Of a stretch of DNA of 64,000 bases, positions 63,339 to 64,000 are shown one piece after another; within the stretch, counting starts at the first letter, position 1; every line of letters begins with the position of its first letter. The translations under genes and the position numbers were made by a program. This stretch comes from Solirubrobacter deserti. GTDB taxonomy: Bacteria > Actinomycetota > Thermoleophilia > Solirubrobacterales > Solirubrobacteraceae. Under the pieces are notes generated by a model, which made no database searches, was not told the origin of the DNA, and saw only the letters and a list, made by a program, of their open reading frames with translations. The stretch lies in NCBI RefSeq assembly GCF_003344625.1, contig NZ_QPKJ02000005.1, positions 620,001-684,000 of the forward strand, read 5' to 3'.

Positions 63339-64000
63339 ATGCACAACCGGGCGCTGCGTGACTCACTTGCGGCCTTCGTCCAGGAGGCGGCCTGGCAGCT
63401 TGCGGAAGAGGTGTCGGGAGGGGCGGAGATCCCGTTCGAGCTCGACGCCACGCCGACGCGCAGCGCTCCGCTGTACTGCTACCGGCCGCTGACCGGGCAA
63501 TTCATCGGCCAGCGGGCCGGGATGCTGACGCGGCTGCCGAGCTATCTGCCGGCGACCAAGGGGCTGGCGGCGCTGCCCGACCTGCCCGCCTACCTGGCCA
63601 AGCGCGGCCGGCGGGCGCCCGCGCACGAGCTGGCCGACGCGGCGCTGCAGGCCTTTCTCGGCGCGGTCTGGGAGGACGTGACCGACTTCGTCTTCGACGA
63701 GCCGCGCTTCGACGCCGCCTACGCCGAGCTGGAGGAGATCGCCTACGACGGCTGCGCGCTCAGCGTCGTGATCACGCCGGTCGAAGGGCTCGTGATCGAG
63801 TCCGACGAGGTCGCACTCGGAAACGGGCTGACCCTCGCGCGCGCGACGACGCTCACCGACGCGCCGCACGGCCTGCCCGAGGACCCGCACGCCACCGTGG
63901 CCGTGCTGGCGCTCGAGTCCAAGGACGGGCGGGCGCTCGAGCAGGCGGGCCGGCGGCTGCGGCGCCTGCAGACCGCGCTGCGCCTGTGGGACGACGCCGA
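63339..64000 (+). CDS. Hypothetical protein, 3' end outside window
   Basis: The frame opens at ATG 63339 (MHNRALRDSLAAFVQEAAWQ) and stays open to the last base, 220 residues visible. Helical and Leu/Ala-rich with an aromatic stretch (APLYCYRPLTGQFIGQRAGM) and VTDFVFDEPRFDAAYAELEEI. No recognised domain. Third-position GC bias is that of the other real genes, and the opposing strand has no better candidate. The function is unknown. Confidence 0.65.
   Translation, partial: MHNRALRDSLAAFVQEAAWQLAEEVSGGAEIPFELDATPTRSAPLYCYRPLTGQFIGQRAGMLTRLPSYLPATKGLAALPDLPAYLAKRGRRAPAHELADAALQAFLGAVWEDVTDFVFDEPRFDAAYAELEEIAYDGCALSVVITPVEGLVIESDEVALGNGLTLARATTLTDAPHGLPEDPHATVAVLALESKDGRALEQAGRRLRRLQTALRLWDDA

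Overview
The window is dense, GC-rich (roughly 70% or more by eye) bacterial chromosome. The pyrimidine-reductase-type RibD-C protein, MerR-DICT regulator, group 1 sigma factor with region 1.1, MprAB-like two-component pairs, DUF2252 and DUF6458 proteins, many GTG/TTG starts and apparent leaderless promoters point to a high-GC actinobacterium. The secreted beta-propeller, RTX and cell-wall hydrolase proteins suggest Thermoleophilia (Solirubrobacter/Conexibacter-like). The lineage is inferred from gene content, not from a marker-gene search.

Layout. 1-2230: a reverse transsulfuration pair (cystathionine beta-synthase, cut by the window edge, and a cystathionine gamma-lyase-type enzyme). 2296-9086: a membrane-anchored NlpC/P60-like hydrolase, an H1-like Lys/Ala/Pro protein, a tightly overlapping set (AAA ATPase with a roughly 490-residue disordered linker, small zinc metallopeptidase, unknown protein, GNAT), and DUF2203. 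9135-14497: a two-component system, two lipoproteins and a MacAB-type ABC export system. 14493-19699: a palindrome pair, a shortened cytochrome P450, a zinc-knuckle protein and two polytopic membrane proteins. 19763-23667: a second two-component system on the minus strand, divergent from an FAD oxidoreductase. 23668-24134: a gene-poor gap with a strong terminator just before DUF2252. 25463-31581: tandem secreted sugar-dehydrogenase-like propellers, a rhodanese, an FAD lactone oxidase, a cupin and a PLP alanine-racemase-fold enzyme.

31641-31790 is a clear c-di-AMP (ydaO/yuaA) riboswitch ahead of a secreted cell-wall hydrolase. Then come DUF6458, acyl-CoA dehydrogenase, a membrane zincin, ArsR, an ABC1/AarF kinase and a PadR regulator with its operator. 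37404-40441 is a plus-strand run: psuG and psuK (pseudouridine breakdown), a low-molecular-weight phosphatase and a fructosamine kinase (protein deglycation). 40409-44517 holds an ABC exporter and Lon on the minus strand. 44713-46222 is a lower-GC secreted-protein gene broken by one base in a C run. 46219-49769 (minus) holds an SDR, an RTX-like protein, a pyrimidine reductase and tag. 49797-54207 holds glpX, an esterase, a membrane protein, an NmrA-like protein and MerR-DICT. 55041-56141 is the principal sigma factor with a roughly 200-nt leader. The rest is NTF2/MarR, PilT, AIM24, a 1232-residue phosphodiester glycosidase-metallophosphatase fusion, HxlR, and a gene cut by the window end.

Recurring theme. 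Many genes have a TAGNNT/TANNNT hexamer 6-11 nt before the start codon and no Shine-Dalgarno, i.e. likely leaderless transcripts. Three divergent gene pairs have start codons only 25-27 bp apart with two back-to-back or overlapping -10 elements between them, one of them a perfect AGGCTATAGCCT palindrome. Several -10 elements coincide with the stop codon of the preceding gene. No tRNA, rRNA, insertion sequence, prophage or CRISPR array was seen.
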